Assembly (NCBI GenBank): GCA_902489475.1
Contig: CABUAH010000004.1
Coordinates: 1-50,086 of the forward strand
DNA: 50,086 bases
Reading direction: 5' to 3'
DNA from: an uncultured Oscillospiraceae bacterium
Lineage (GTDB): Bacteria > Bacillota > Clostridia > Oscillospirales > Ruminococcaceae
Position 1 is the stretch's first letter. Each line of letters starts with the position of its first letter. Below, piece after piece: positions 15,127 to 23,407 of the stretch. Position numbers and translations under genes: made by a program. The notes below the pieces were generated by a model. It was not told the origin of the DNA. It did no database searches and saw nothing but the letters and a program-made list of their open reading frames with translations.

Positions 15127-18100
15127 TTACTTCTCACTGTCATTGTAAAGCTTAGCAAGACGCTTGAGATAATCATATCTGTCAGCCGCATTCTTTACAG
15201 CGCTGTCGAAGAGCTTCTCAGCTCTTTCAGGATTCTGACGAGCAAGAGCGTTATATCTAACCTCTCCCATGATGAAGTCCTTATAATCCTTAGTAGGAGC
15301 CTTAGAATCAAGGATAAACGGATCCTTGCCCTCCTTCTTAAGATCAGGATTAAATCTGTAGAGGTGCCAATAACCCGACTCAACTGCCTTCTTCTCCTCA
15401 GTCTGAGCAATGCTCATACCGCCCTTGATACCATGGTTGATACATGGAGCGTAAGCGATGATAAGAGATGGTCCGTTGTAAGCCTCAGCCTCAGAGATAG
15501 CCTTGATACACTGATTGTAATCTGCACCCATAGCGATATGAGCAACATATACATATCCGTATGTCATAGCGATTCCTGCCAAGTCTTTCTTCTTAACTTC
15601 CTTACCTGCTGCAGCGAACTGAGCGATAGCACCTGTTGGTGTAGACTTAGAAGACTGTCCGCCTGTATTTGAGTAAACCTCTGTATCGAATACGAAGATA
15701 TTCACATCCTCGCCCTGTGCGATAACGTGGTCAAGTCCTGAGAAGCCAATGTCGTATGCCCATCCGTCTCCTCCGAATACCCACATAGATTTCTTTCTCA
15801 AGTAATCTGCGTCCTTAAGTATTTCCTCAGCAGCCTTTGTCTTGCTCTTCTTGAGAGCTGCGATAAGCTCATCTGTTGCTGCACTGTTAGCAGCTCCGTT
15901 GTCTACTGTTGAGAGGTATCCCTCGATAGCCTTCTTAAGAGAAGCTGTCTTTGTTGACTTCTGAAGGTCTAAAATCTTAGCAATGGTTCTCTGTCTGATA
16001 GTATTCTGTGCAAGGAACATTCCGTAACCGTACTCAGCGTTATCCTCGAAGAGTGAGTTTGCCCAAGCAGGTCCCTTTCCGTCCTTATTTACAGTATACG
16101 GTGTTGTAGGTGCTGATCCGCCCCAGATTGAAGAACATCCTGTAGCGTTAGCGATATACATTCTGTCACCAAAGAGCTGAGTAATAAGCTTAGCATATGG
16201 AGTTTCTCCGCATCCTGCACAAGCGCCTGAGAATTCGAGAAGCGGCTGCTTGAACTGCGAACCCTTAACGGTTGTTTCCTTAAACTTCTCCAAAACATCC
16301 TTCTTCTCAGGAAGTGTAAGAGCATAGTTGAATACTTCCTGCTCAGCGAGCTGTGTTTCAAGCGGCATCATGTTAAGAGCCTTGTTACCCTTCTTACCCG
16401 GACATACATTTACACAAGAACCGCATCCTGTACAGTCAAGTGCAGACATTGTCATTACGAAGTTATATCCCGGCATACCTGTCATAGGCTTTGCCTTTTC
16501 CTGAGCAAGCTTCGGAGCTTTAGCAAGCTCTTCGTCTGTCATTACAGCAGGTCTGATTACTGCGTGAGGACAAACGTATGAACAGAAGTTACACTGAATA
16601 CAGTTATCACTGTTCCAGCAAGGAACGTCAACAGCAATTCCTCTCTTCTCAAATGCAGCAGATCCCTGTGGGAATGTACCGTCTGCCATATCCTTGAATG
16701 TAGATACAGGGAGCTTATCACCCTCCTGAGCATTGCAAGGAATAAGTATATCATTTACAAACTTCTGTAAGTTCTTATCTGCGATCTTAACAGCCTTCTG
16801 ACCCATCTTAGTGTCCTTAGCTGTTTTCCATGAATCAGGAACCTTAACCTCAACAACCTGCTCACATCCGGCATCAATAGCGTCATGATTCATCTTAACG
16901 ATAGCCTCACCCTTCTTAGAGTAAGAAGCTGTAGCTGCGTCCTTCATGTACTTGATAGCATCTTCCATAGGAATGATACCTGAAAGCTTAAAGAAAGCAG
17001 ACTGTAAAACTGTATTAATTCTGTTTCCGAGTCCGATTTCTTTACCAATCTTAACACCGTTAATGATATAGAACTTGATATTGTTCTCTGCAATATATCT
17101 CTTAACCTGTCCCGGAAGGTGCTTTTCAAGGCCCTTTTCATCCCACTGAGTGTTCAAAAGGAATGTTCCGCCCGGCTTAATGTCGTTTACGATGTTGTAC
17201 TTAGTGATATATGACTCGTTGTGGCAAGCAACAAAGTCAGCCTGATTGATTAGGTAAGTTGACTTAATAGGAGTTTTACCGAATCTTAGGTGAGAAACTG
17301 TTACACCGCCCGACTTCTTAGAGTCGTAAGCAAAATATGCCTGAGCATAAAGATCTGTATGATCTCCGATGATTTTGATTGAGTTCTTGTTAGCGCCTAC
17401 TGTACCGTCTGCTCCAAGTCCCCAGAACTTACAAGAAGTTGTTCCTGCAGGTGCAGTATCAAGCTTGTCTTCAGTTTCGAGAGAAAGATAAGTTACATCA
17501 TCATCGATACCAATCGTAAATCTTGGCTTATAGTTTTCTTTCCAATCAGCGTTCCAGTAAACAGCCTTGATCTGTGCAGGAGTTGTATCCTTAGAACCAA
17601 GTCCGTATCTACCGGATGCGATAGTTACATCATGGAACTGTGTTCCCTTGAGTGCTGCAACTACGTCAAGATAAAGCGGCTCGCCAAGTGATCCAGGCTC
17701 CTTAGTTCTGTCAAGAACAGAAATCTGTGTAACAGAATCAGGAATAGCCTCAACAAACTTAGAAGCAACAAACGGTCTGTAAAGACGAACCTTTACAAGT
17801 CCAAGCTCTGCTCCCTCAGCGTTAAGTGCATCAATAGTTTCTTCAATAGTGTCACAAACAGATCCCATTGCAACAATAATGTGCTTAGCCTGTGGATGTC
17901 CGTAATAGTTAAAGAGCTTATAATCAGTTCCGATCTTTTTGTTGACCTTATCCATGTATTCTTCAACAACATTAGGAATCTCATCATAATACTTGTTGCA
18001 AGCTTCTCTAGCCTGGAAGAATATATCAGGGTTCTGAGCTGTACCACGAAGTGATGGATGCTCAGGATTGATAGCTCTGTCTCTGAACTCCTGAATAGCC

Positions 18101-18693
18101 TTCTTGTCAACCATTTCTTCTACGTCAGCCTTGTCCCATGTTTCAATCTTCTGAATCTCATGAGATGTTCTGAATCCGTCAAAGAAATGAATGAACGGAA
18201 CTCTTCCCTTGATTGTAGCAAGATGTGCTACAGTACCGAGGTCCATAACCTCCTGTGGGTTTGTTGAACAAAGCATTGCAAATCCTGTCTGACGGCAAGC
18301 ATATACGTCAGAGTGATCTCCGAAAATGTTAAGAGCGTGAGAAGCTACACATCTTGCAGATACATGAATAACGCAAGGAAGCAATTCTCCTGCGATCTTA
18401 TACATATTTGGGATCATAAGCAAAAGTCCCTGTGAAGCTGTATAAGTCGTTGTAAGCGCACCTGCTGACAAAGAGCCGTGTACAGTACCCGAAGCTCCTG
18501 CCTCAGACTGCATCTCAGCTACCTTTACAGGTGTTCCGAAAATGTTTGTCTGTCCCTTAGCAGACCACTGATCAGTTACCTCCGCCATAACAGATGACGG
18601 TGTGATAGGATAGATAGCAGCTACTTCAGTAAACGGATATGACGCCCATGCAGCAGCATTGTTACCATCCATGGTTTTCATTTTTCTAGCCAT
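15127..18693 (-). CDS. nifJ: Pyruvate:ferredoxin (flavodoxin) oxidoreductase, single-chain
   Basis: Converts pyruvate and CoA to acetyl-CoA and CO2 and reduces ferredoxin, the main pyruvate route in fermentative clostridia. At 1188 residues it is the full single-chain homodimer form. It begins MKTMDGNNAAAWASYPFTEVAAIYPITPSS, has the domain II/III regions, two 4Fe-4S clusters (CIQCNFCSYVCP and CTGCGSCVNVCPG), and the C-terminal thiamine diphosphate domain with CAGCGETPYAKL, GGDGWAYDIGFSGLDH and TEVYSNTGGQSSKSTPTGA. GGAGGA precedes the ATG. It has its own promoter and terminator. Its codon use is more biased than its neighbours', as expected for a highly expressed gene. It can supply ferredoxin to the hydrogenase at 3964-8957. 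Confidence 0.98.
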   Translation of the reverse strand: MARKMKTMDGNNAAAWASYPFTEVAAIYPITPSSVMAEVTDQWSAKGQTNIFGTPVKVAEMQSEAGASGTVHGSLSAGALTTTYTASQGLLLMIPNMYKIAGELLPCVIHVSARCVASHALNIFGDHSDVYACRQTGFAMLCSTNPQEVMDLGTVAHLATIKGRVPFIHFFDGFRTSHEIQKIETWDKADVEEMVDKKAIQEFRDRAINPEHPSLRGTAQNPDIFFQAREACNKYYDEIPNVVEEYMDKVNKKIGTDYKLFNYYGHPQAKHIIVAMGSVCDTIEETIDALNAEGAELGLVKVRLYRPFVASKFVEAIPDSVTQISVLDRTKEPGSLGEPLYLDVVAALKGTQFHDVTIASGRYGLGSKDTTPAQIKAVYWNADWKENYKPRFTIGIDDDVTYLSLETEDKLDTAPAGTTSCKFWGLGADGTVGANKNSIKIIGDHTDLYAQAYFAYDSKKSGGVTVSHLRFGKTPIKSTYLINQADFVACHNESYITKYNIVNDIKPGGTFLLNTQWDEKGLEKHLPGQVKRYIAENNIKFYIINGVKIGKEIGLGNRINTVLQSAFFKLSGIIPMEDAIKYMKDAATASYSKKGEAIVKMNHDAIDAGCEQVVEVKVPDSWKTAKDTKMGQKAVKIADKNLQKFVNDILIPCNAQEGDKLPVSTFKDMADGTFPQGSAAFEKRGIAVDVPCWNSDNCIQCNFCSYVCPHAVIRPAVMTDEELAKAPKLAQEKAKPMTGMPGYNFVMTMSALDCTGCGSCVNVCPGKKGNKALNMMPLETQLAEQEVFNYALTLPEKKDVLEKFKETTVKGSQFKQPLLEFSGACAGCGETPYAKLITQLFGDRMYIANATGCSSIWGGSAPTTPYTVNKDGKGPAWANSLFEDNAEYGYGMFLAQNTIRQRTIAKILDLQKSTKTASLKKAIEGYLSTVDNGAANSAATDELIAALKKSKTKAAEEILKDADYLRKKSMWVFGGDGWAYDIGFSGLDHVIAQGEDVNIFVFDTEVYSNTGGQSSKSTPTGAIAQFAAAGKEVKKKDLAGIAMTYGYVYVAHIAMGADYNQCIKAISEAEAYNGPSLIIAYAPCINHGIKGGMSIAQTEEKKAVESGYWHLYRFNPDLKKEGKDPFILDSKAPTKDYKDFIMGEVRYNALARQNPERAEKLFDSAVKNAADRYDYLKRLAKLYNDSEK

Positions 18694-18729
18694 TTTTATC
18701 CTCCTTGGAAATGATATTTAACTACATAA

Positions 18730-18780
18730 AAAATCGGCAAATCCCCTTTGTTTACCAAAGGCAACGCCTTGCATTATGTT
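18730..18780 (-). promoter_or_regulatory. Hairpin in the nifJ 5' leader
   Basis: In the leader, CCTTTG-GTAAA-CAAAGG forms a hairpin. About ten bases later there is an ATTTTTT run before the start region. A competing GCAA-GGCG-TTGC hairpin overlaps its left side. The layout resembles a weak attenuator, but the stem is short and no ligand class is recognised. Confidence 0.4.
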
Positions 18781-18787
18781 CCTATTT

Positions 18788-18816
18788 ATTTTATCACAAG
18801 TTATTTAATTTGTAAA
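18788..18816 (-). promoter_or_regulatory. Promoter of nifJ
   Basis: On the minus strand, TTTACA (18811-18816), 17 bases, then TAAAAT (18788-18793). The start codon is about 90 bases downstream. Confidence 0.75.
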
Positions 18817-18854
18817 GCGCAAAACTAAAATTTTTACCGTATTTTCTATATAAC

Positions 18855-18887
18855 AACCGCAGCCCGTCATACAAACGAACTGCGGTT
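18855..18887 (-). terminator. Terminator of the papain-like/lipoprotein operon
   Basis: AACCGCAG pairs with CTGCGGTT across an internal loop that can pair further. The hairpin lies just beyond the lipoprotein stop. The following minus-strand tract is only moderately T-rich. Confidence 0.6.
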
Positions 18888-18924
18888 TGATTAATTTTAA
18901 TTAATTTATTTTTATTATCGGCTG

Positions 18925-19446
18925 CTAAATTCCCAAAAGCTCATAAAACTCACTTACAAACTCTTCGTCCAACAAATAGTTCCCGTCATTACTTCCTTGA
19001 ACGGAAAAATTTTCTACATTGTTCTTAGGTTTTCCTAGATATATCCTGTAATATTCACCGTTTGCAACCTTTAAATTTACACGCCAATTAGTGCTTCCGT
19101 TTGCACGTTCTCTCTCGCTGTAATCTATCTGTTCACACTCTAAGGCGTTTCTCAACATATTATATATCTTTACCTTTGCATCCGGATCAGTTATCTCTTT
19201 AAAATCACGAACATTAGGATTTATACTGTCCTTTGATTCGACCTTTATATCATCAGCCGAAACGTCAAAGGTTTTATTGCCGGGAGTTTGCACCTCAAGC
19301 TTTGCCTGCTCCGACTCAGCACTGCTTTCCTGTGTTGATGTATTACCGTCCGAATTTTGAGAATCTGTATTACCGTCTGAATCGCAAGCGCATAAGCAAA
19401 GCATAAGGCTGCCAATTAAAATTAGTACGCTTAAAAACTTTTTCAT
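18925..19446 (-). CDS. Putative lipoprotein, unknown function
   Basis: A 173-residue predicted surface lipoprotein. A signal peptide with LCLCAC (lipobox, modified Cys about residue 20) is followed by a Ser/Asn/Asp/Thr-rich spacer to about residue 50 and then a folded region of about 120 residues. That region, from LEVQTPGNKTFDVSADDI onward, ends in an acidic stretch with EFVSEFYELLGI. I do not recognise the domain. A GGGGG ribosome site precedes the ATG. It lies 12 bases downstream of a secreted papain-like protein and is clearly in the same operon. An accessory or inhibitory role toward that protein is possible, but this rests on position only. Confidence 0.8.
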   Translation of the reverse strand: MKKFLSVLILIGSLMLCLCACDSDGNTDSQNSDGNTSTQESSAESEQAKLEVQTPGNKTFDVSADDIKVESKDSINPNVRDFKEITDPDAKVKIYNMLRNALECEQIDYSERERANGSTNWRVNLKVANGEYYRIYLGKPKNNVENFSVQGSNDGNYLLDEEFVSEFYELLGI

Positions 19447-19458
19447 AGGATTACCCCC

Positions 19459-20463
19459 TTATTGCGGATTGATAAATAACAGTCCTTCAACATATTTATT
19501 ATTTATTATAACTTCAGGATTGCCCCAGCCGTCATCCATAACACATTCGTATATGATATTACCATTGTAATTAACTGTTCGGTAACCTATACCAATACCC
19601 CAATGTTCACCGTACTTTGGATGATTGGTTGTATCAATCAACGCCGGAATATCATTGTTGATACTTGTTTTGTAATTATTATACGATGTTGTTGACAAAG
19701 GATTATACTGCACTTTGTATGTATATCTGTTCTTTGTCGCAAAAGAACTGAGTCCAATAACCATTTGTGACGGAGTGGTTCCGTAATTTTTCGTACTATG
19801 TGGAATGATGTCTAGTAAGGACAAATACAAGTAATATGGATTGCTTAAGTAGAACGTGGGAAGTCCAATGCCAAAAACAGCTTGTAAATATGCTAAATCA
19901 GCTGTAGCAGCTAATTGCCCGCAAGAACCATTATCAGTATTCCAGCTAGCTTGATAATAGCTTACTTCACCATCTATTTTTTTCATAGATGTTGTAAGCG
20001 AAAGTGGTGATATTATCGATTCCTGATTTGAAAATTCATTCTGAGATACTTTATTTTCAAAATATTGTGAAGTGTAAAAATCATTAATTGATAATAATTC
20101 TCCGGAACACAAATCACGATAATCTCCATTATCTTTCGTATAATAACTTAAAGGACCTCCGTAATACAACGTTGGCTCAACATCTTTATATCTTGATACA
20201 CCTTTGCTTGAATATTCCACTATATCATAATCTTTATCATATATTATGTAACAATTAGTTCCCTCAGAACAATATCCAAACAATTCACCATCAGGACTAT
20301 ACAGCGGACGAGGTGTGTGCAAGCCGTTAAGTCCTACAATATCAGCGAATTCCTTTATCTCTTCCGGTACATTCGCACTTACATCAACCGCACATACAGA
20401 AACCGTCGCTGAAAACAACATTACAGCAGCTGTACATACACCAAAAAGCTTTTTAGTAAACAT
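19459..20463 (-). CDS. Secreted papain-like (C39/C10-type) cysteine peptidase-like protein
   Basis: A 334-residue exported protein. A signal peptide (about 1-25, ending VCAVDVSA) leads to an uncharacterised N-terminal half, then a papain-fold C-terminal half. Candidate catalytic Cys181 is in NGSCGQLAATADL, His287 in YGEHWGIGIGY, and Asp310/311 or Asn315 in MDDGWGNPE. This resembles peptidase C39-like/C10 (streptopain-like) proteins, in which an N-terminal propeptide blocks the enzyme until processed. The frame continues upstream to 20478, but GGGAGGA lies just before the ATG at 20463, which I choose. It is first in a two-gene operon with a lipoprotein. Substrate unknown. Confidence 0.75.
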   Translation of the reverse strand: MFTKKLFGVCTAAVMLFSATVSVCAVDVSANVPEEIKEFADIVGLNGLHTPRPLYSPDGELFGYCSEGTNCYIIYDKDYDIVEYSSKGVSRYKDVEPTLYYGGPLSYYTKDNGDYRDLCSGELLSINDFYTSQYFENKVSQNEFSNQESIISPLSLTTSMKKIDGEVSYYQASWNTDNGSCGQLAATADLAYLQAVFGIGLPTFYLSNPYYLYLSLLDIIPHSTKNYGTTPSQMVIGLSSFATKNRYTYKVQYNPLSTTSYNNYKTSINNDIPALIDTTNHPKYGEHWGIGIGYRTVNYNGNIIYECVMDDGWGNPEVIINNKYVEGLLFINPQ

Positions 20464-20506
20464 ATATATTCCTCCCAACGTTAAATGACCACGTTTTTAT
20501 ATCTAT

Positions 20507-20515
20507 ATTTTACCA
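20507..20515 (-). promoter_or_regulatory. Possible extended -10 promoter of the papain-like operon
   Basis: The minus strand reads TGG-TAAAAT, an extended -10 element. There is no good -35 box at the right distance. It lies 45 bases before the start codon. Confidence 0.45.
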
Positions 20516-20616
20516 TAAATATTCTCAAATTACTATATACATTGTTTACAAATTTCACTATCAAATTTTGTATGCATTTTCTCGTTTTATGTCGATTTAT
20601 AGAGAAATAACAAAAA

Positions 20617-20642
20617 AGAACGGAAGAAAAATCTTCCGTTCT
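20617..20642 (-). terminator. Rho-independent terminator of rplJ-rplL
   Basis: A perfect 11-bp stem AGAACGGAAGA/TCTTCCGTTCT with a 4-base loop is followed by TTTTTGTT on the minus strand. It lies 23 bases beyond the rplL stop. Confidence 0.92.
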
Positions 20643-20665
20643 CATAGCTTTTAGTATTAATGTAA

Positions 20666-21037
20666 TTACTTAAGCTCAACAGTAGCGCCTGCGTCCTCAA
20701 GCTTTGTCTTGATTTCCTCAGCCTCTGCCTTCGGGCAAGCTTCCTTAATAGCCTTAGGTGCAGATTCAACAAGCTCCTTAGACTCCTTAAGTCCAAGACC
20801 TGTGATCTCCTTAACTGCCTTGATAACAGCCATCTTAGCGTCACCGAATGAAGCGAGAATTACGTCAAAATCAGTCTTCTCAGCCTCTCCGCCTGCAGCA
20901 GCACCTGCAGCAGGAGCAGCAGCAACAGCAGCTGTTACACCGAACTCGTCCTGAATTGCCTCAACAAGCTCTGCGAGCTCAAGAACTGACAATTCCTTAA
21001 TATCTTCTACAAACTTTAAAATCTTCTCTGAAGCCAT
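20666..21037 (-). CDS. rplL: 50S ribosomal protein L7/L12
   Basis: The stalk protein of the large ribosomal subunit that recruits translation factors. In 123 residues it has the N-terminal dimerisation helices (VEDIKELSVLELAELVEAIQDEFGV), the Ala/Gly-rich hinge, and the C-terminal domain with ILASFGDAKMAVIKAVKEITGLGLKESKELVE. AAAAGGAGA precedes the ATG. It follows rplJ by 71 bases and ends at a strong terminator, so rpoB is not co-transcribed in this arrangement. The usual rplK-rplA pair is not present upstream in this window. Confidence 0.98.
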   Translation of the reverse strand: MASEKILKFVEDIKELSVLELAELVEAIQDEFGVTAAVAAAPAAGAAAGGEAEKTDFDVILASFGDAKMAVIKAVKEITGLGLKESKELVESAPKAIKEACPKAEAEEIKTKLEDAGATVELK

Positions 21038-21108
21038 GATAATTTCTCCTTTTAATTTTTAATTTCGGGTTTAACCCGCTTTTAATGATTTAGGAAACAT
21101 AAAAAAAC

Positions 21109-21618
21109 TTATGCAACCTCGCCCTCCTTGCTGTCGTGAACAGCCTTGAGTATTGCAGCAAGACCTGTGATAGGACCCTGAAGCGAACCAACAAGCTGTG
21201 CAAGCAAAACATCCTTCGGCGGAATCTTTGAAAGTGCAGTAACACCTGCTTCGTCATAAATCTCAGTACCGATAAATCCTGCTTTGAGGTTAAACTTATC
21301 GTCATGCTCTCCTGCGAACTTTCCGAGAATTCTTGCAGGAGCTGTCTGATCATCGTTAGAGATAGCGATAGCTGTTGTTCCCTCTAAAACGCTTGTAAGT
21401 TCATCAAGACCTGCATTTTTAAGAGCAAAACGAAGCATTGAGTTCTTTTCTACTGTGTATACAACTCCTGCCTCTCTAAGCTCTTTACGAAGCTTTGTGT
21501 CCTCTTCAACAGTAATTCCTCTGTAATCAACGAGTACACCTGCAGCTGAATTCTTAATAGCATCTGCTAAAGCTGCAACCTTTTCCTGCTTTGCAAGCAA
21601 TATCTTCTCACTTGGCAT
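21109..21618 (-). CDS. rplJ: 50S ribosomal protein L10
   Basis: Forms the base of the ribosomal stalk and binds L7/L12 dimers. The protein begins MPSEKILLAKQEKVAALADAI and continues with the conserved VLVDYRGITVEEDTKLRKELREAGV region; it is 169 residues, a normal length. The frame extends further upstream but only through the untranslated leader. GAGGTG stands just before the ATG at 21618, which decides the start. It is preceded by an L10 leader RNA and a terminator hairpin, so expression is expected to respond to free L10-L12 complex. Confidence 0.97.
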   Translation of the reverse strand: MPSEKILLAKQEKVAALADAIKNSAAGVLVDYRGITVEEDTKLRKELREAGVVYTVEKNSMLRFALKNAGLDELTSVLEGTTAIAISNDDQTAPARILGKFAGEHDDKFNLKAGFIGTEIYDEAGVTALSKIPPKDVLLAQLVGSLQGPITGLAAILKAVHDSKEGEVA

Positions 21619-21659
21619 ATTTTTCACCTCACCAGATAAAGAATTAATCCGTATCTTAT

Positions 21660-21696
21660 GAAAAAAATCTCTTTTCATCCAAAGACGAAAAGAGAT
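21660..21696 (-). terminator. Leader attenuator upstream of rplJ
   Basis: A perfect 10-bp stem ATCTCTTTTC/GAAAAGAGAT with a 10-base loop is followed by seven T on the minus strand. It lies between the L10 leader structure and the rplJ ribosome site, so it is a conditional terminator rather than an end of a unit. Confidence 0.88.
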
Positions 21697-21704
21697 AAAC
21701 AAAG

Positions 21705-21782
21705 TCATAATTTTACTTTGCATCATCCTCGGCAGGGCTTCCGTTTTTAAACCGCCTGCTGTCTTTAGATACGAATGCTTTA
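21705..21782 (-). ncRNA. Ribosomal protein L10 leader
   Basis: The minus strand carries AAGACAGCAGGCGG and then CCCTGCCGAGGATGATGC, the characteristic L10-binding kink-turn stem of the L10 leader family. Family members bind the L10(L12)4 complex to repress the operon. Boundaries are approximate. The downstream attenuator hairpin gives a plausible mechanism by transcription termination. Confidence 0.85.
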
Positions 21783-21784
21783 TT

Positions 21785-21813
21785 ATTATATCAAACGCCC
21801 GACTTCTTGTCAA
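21785..21813 (-). promoter_or_regulatory. Consensus promoter of rplJ-rplL
   Basis: On the minus strand, TTGACA (21808-21813), exactly 17 bases, then TATAAT (21785-21790). This is a perfect sigma-70 type promoter, the strongest in the window. Confidence 0.95.
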
Positions 21814-21901
21814 GCATTTTTTACTATTTTTTTCTTAATTTGTCTGTCGAAACAGAAAACAATCCCTTCTCTTTAAATAAGAGTCTTTTTACAACACTAA
21901 A

Positions 21902-23299
21902 TTACGGTGAAACATAGTTTTCAGGATTCATTGCTATTCCGTTTTGTCTTACTTCAAAGTGAAGGTGGTTTCCGGTTGAAAATCCTGTAGTGCCAACATA
22001 TCCTAATGTTTCTCCCTGCTCTACTGTCTGTCCGACTGTTACTATACAATTTTTCATGTGTCCGTAAAGCGTCATATATCCGTTTCCGTGATCAACGATA
22101 CAGTATCTTCCGTATCCGCCGCCGCATCCGCAGCTACCGTTTTTGCCCCAGTTGTGCGGACAGGTATTTTCTGCGACAACAACTGTTCCTGCGTCCGAAG
22201 CGACTATCTGAGATCCGCCGATTCCGCCATCGGAAATATCAATTCCCGCGTGATATGCACCCCATCTCATGCCTACGCCGTAAGTAATTACATAGTGACC
22301 CGGAACCGGCCAGATAAAGTTACCGGATGTTCCCGTCGTATAGTCGGTATCATTTGAAGTGTCATAACTATTATTGCTGTTCATCTCAGCAAGACGTCTT
22401 GCTTCCTCTTCAGCAGCCTTTCTTCTTGCCTCCGCTTCCTCATAAAGCTTATTCCACATTGCCTGAGCTTTTTCCTCTCGCTCGGCATAAGCTTCCTTTT
22501 GCGCTTCATGAGCCTGTCTATCCGCTTCAAGAGCTTCTAAATGAGCTTTACTCTGTGCAACTAACAACGACAGCTTATCCATCTGTGTCTGCTGTTCTGC
22601 TTTCTTCTTGTTATATGCATCTTTTTGAGCCTCAAGCTCAGTTTTCTGCTTTTCAACCTCAGTTTTCTTTGTTTCTAAAGCTTTCTTTGCTTCTTCAAGT
22701 TCGTTTTTCTTTTCAACAAGATTGTCTATCGCCTGATCATCATGAGCAGCAACTCTTTTTACAAGCTCTGCTTTCATGAGAGCGTCATAAAAATCTTTTG
22801 AACCGAGCAATATAGATATGTAAGAATCATCGCCTGCTACATACATTGATCTCAGTCTTGTTTTAAAGTTAGCAATATCCGTTTCAATCTCCGCTTGCTT
22901 TTGATCTATTGTTTTTTGAGTTTCATCTATCTGTTCATTGAGCTTATCGATGTTCGCCTGAACCTTGTCTAAGCTTTTTCTGATTTCGCCGATCATCTTG
23001 CTGTACTCATAAATTGTCGCTTGAACTGTTTCAATTTGAGATTCGATCGCCTCTTGGTTTTCCTCTTCTTTTTTTATGTCGTCTTCGGTGTCGGCAATCT
23101 TCTGATCAAATTCCTCCTGCTTTTGCTGGTACTCTTCAATCTGCTTCTCATAGTCCTCCATTGTGTTTTCTGCACTTGTAACGATTGGCTCGCTTCGGTC
23201 AGATCCGAATGAAGAGCTTATAGTGACAGCCGATACAAACGCCGTGGCTATAACCAGAACCCTCTTTGAAACATTAAAAACCTTTGCTTTATTTATCAT
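21902..23299 (-). CDS. Coiled-coil M23-domain murein hydrolase or activator (PcsB/EnvC-like)
   Basis: A secreted protein of 465 residues with a signal peptide (about 1-30, through VSAVTISS), a very long coiled coil (about 45-290, with Glu/Gln/Lys-rich QKQEEFDQKI repeats) and a C-terminal LytM/M23 domain (about 335-465). The metal-site motifs HAGIDISDGG and GNHLHFEVR are present, as is the GYVGTTGFSTG stretch. A Cys-rich insertion NTCPHNWGKNGSCGCGGG interrupts the domain. The layout matches proteins that FtsEX opens at the septum by pulling on the coiled coil. ftsX and ftsE lie just upstream in the same direction. Whether the M23 domain is itself active is not certain. Confidence 0.9.
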   Translation of the reverse strand: MINKAKVFNVSKRVLVIATAFVSAVTISSSFGSDRSEPIVTSAENTMEDYEKQIEEYQQKQEEFDQKIADTEDDIKKEEENQEAIESQIETVQATIYEYSKMIGEIRKSLDKVQANIDKLNEQIDETQKTIDQKQAEIETDIANFKTRLRSMYVAGDDSYISILLGSKDFYDALMKAELVKRVAAHDDQAIDNLVEKKNELEEAKKALETKKTEVEKQKTELEAQKDAYNKKKAEQQTQMDKLSLLVAQSKAHLEALEADRQAHEAQKEAYAEREEKAQAMWNKLYEEAEARRKAAEEEARRLAEMNSNNSYDTSNDTDYTTGTSGNFIWPVPGHYVITYGVGMRWGAYHAGIDISDGGIGGSQIVASDAGTVVVAENTCPHNWGKNGSCGCGGGYGRYCIVDHGNGYMTLYGHMKNCIVTVGQTVEQGETLGYVGTTGFSTGNHLHFEVRQNGIAMNPENYVSP

Positions 23300-23407
23300 T
23301 CTAAACCTTGCCTTTCAACATTTAAAAGAACACTTTTACCTAATCAACCATATAAACACATATGCCAAACGACAAGCCACAAGAGCCTGTCGTCGTTGAT
23401 GTCTTTT

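Noticed and set aside
21619..21813. An N-terminal extension of L10
   Set aside because: This stretch is the L10 leader and attenuator, and the ribosome site before 21618 marks the start.
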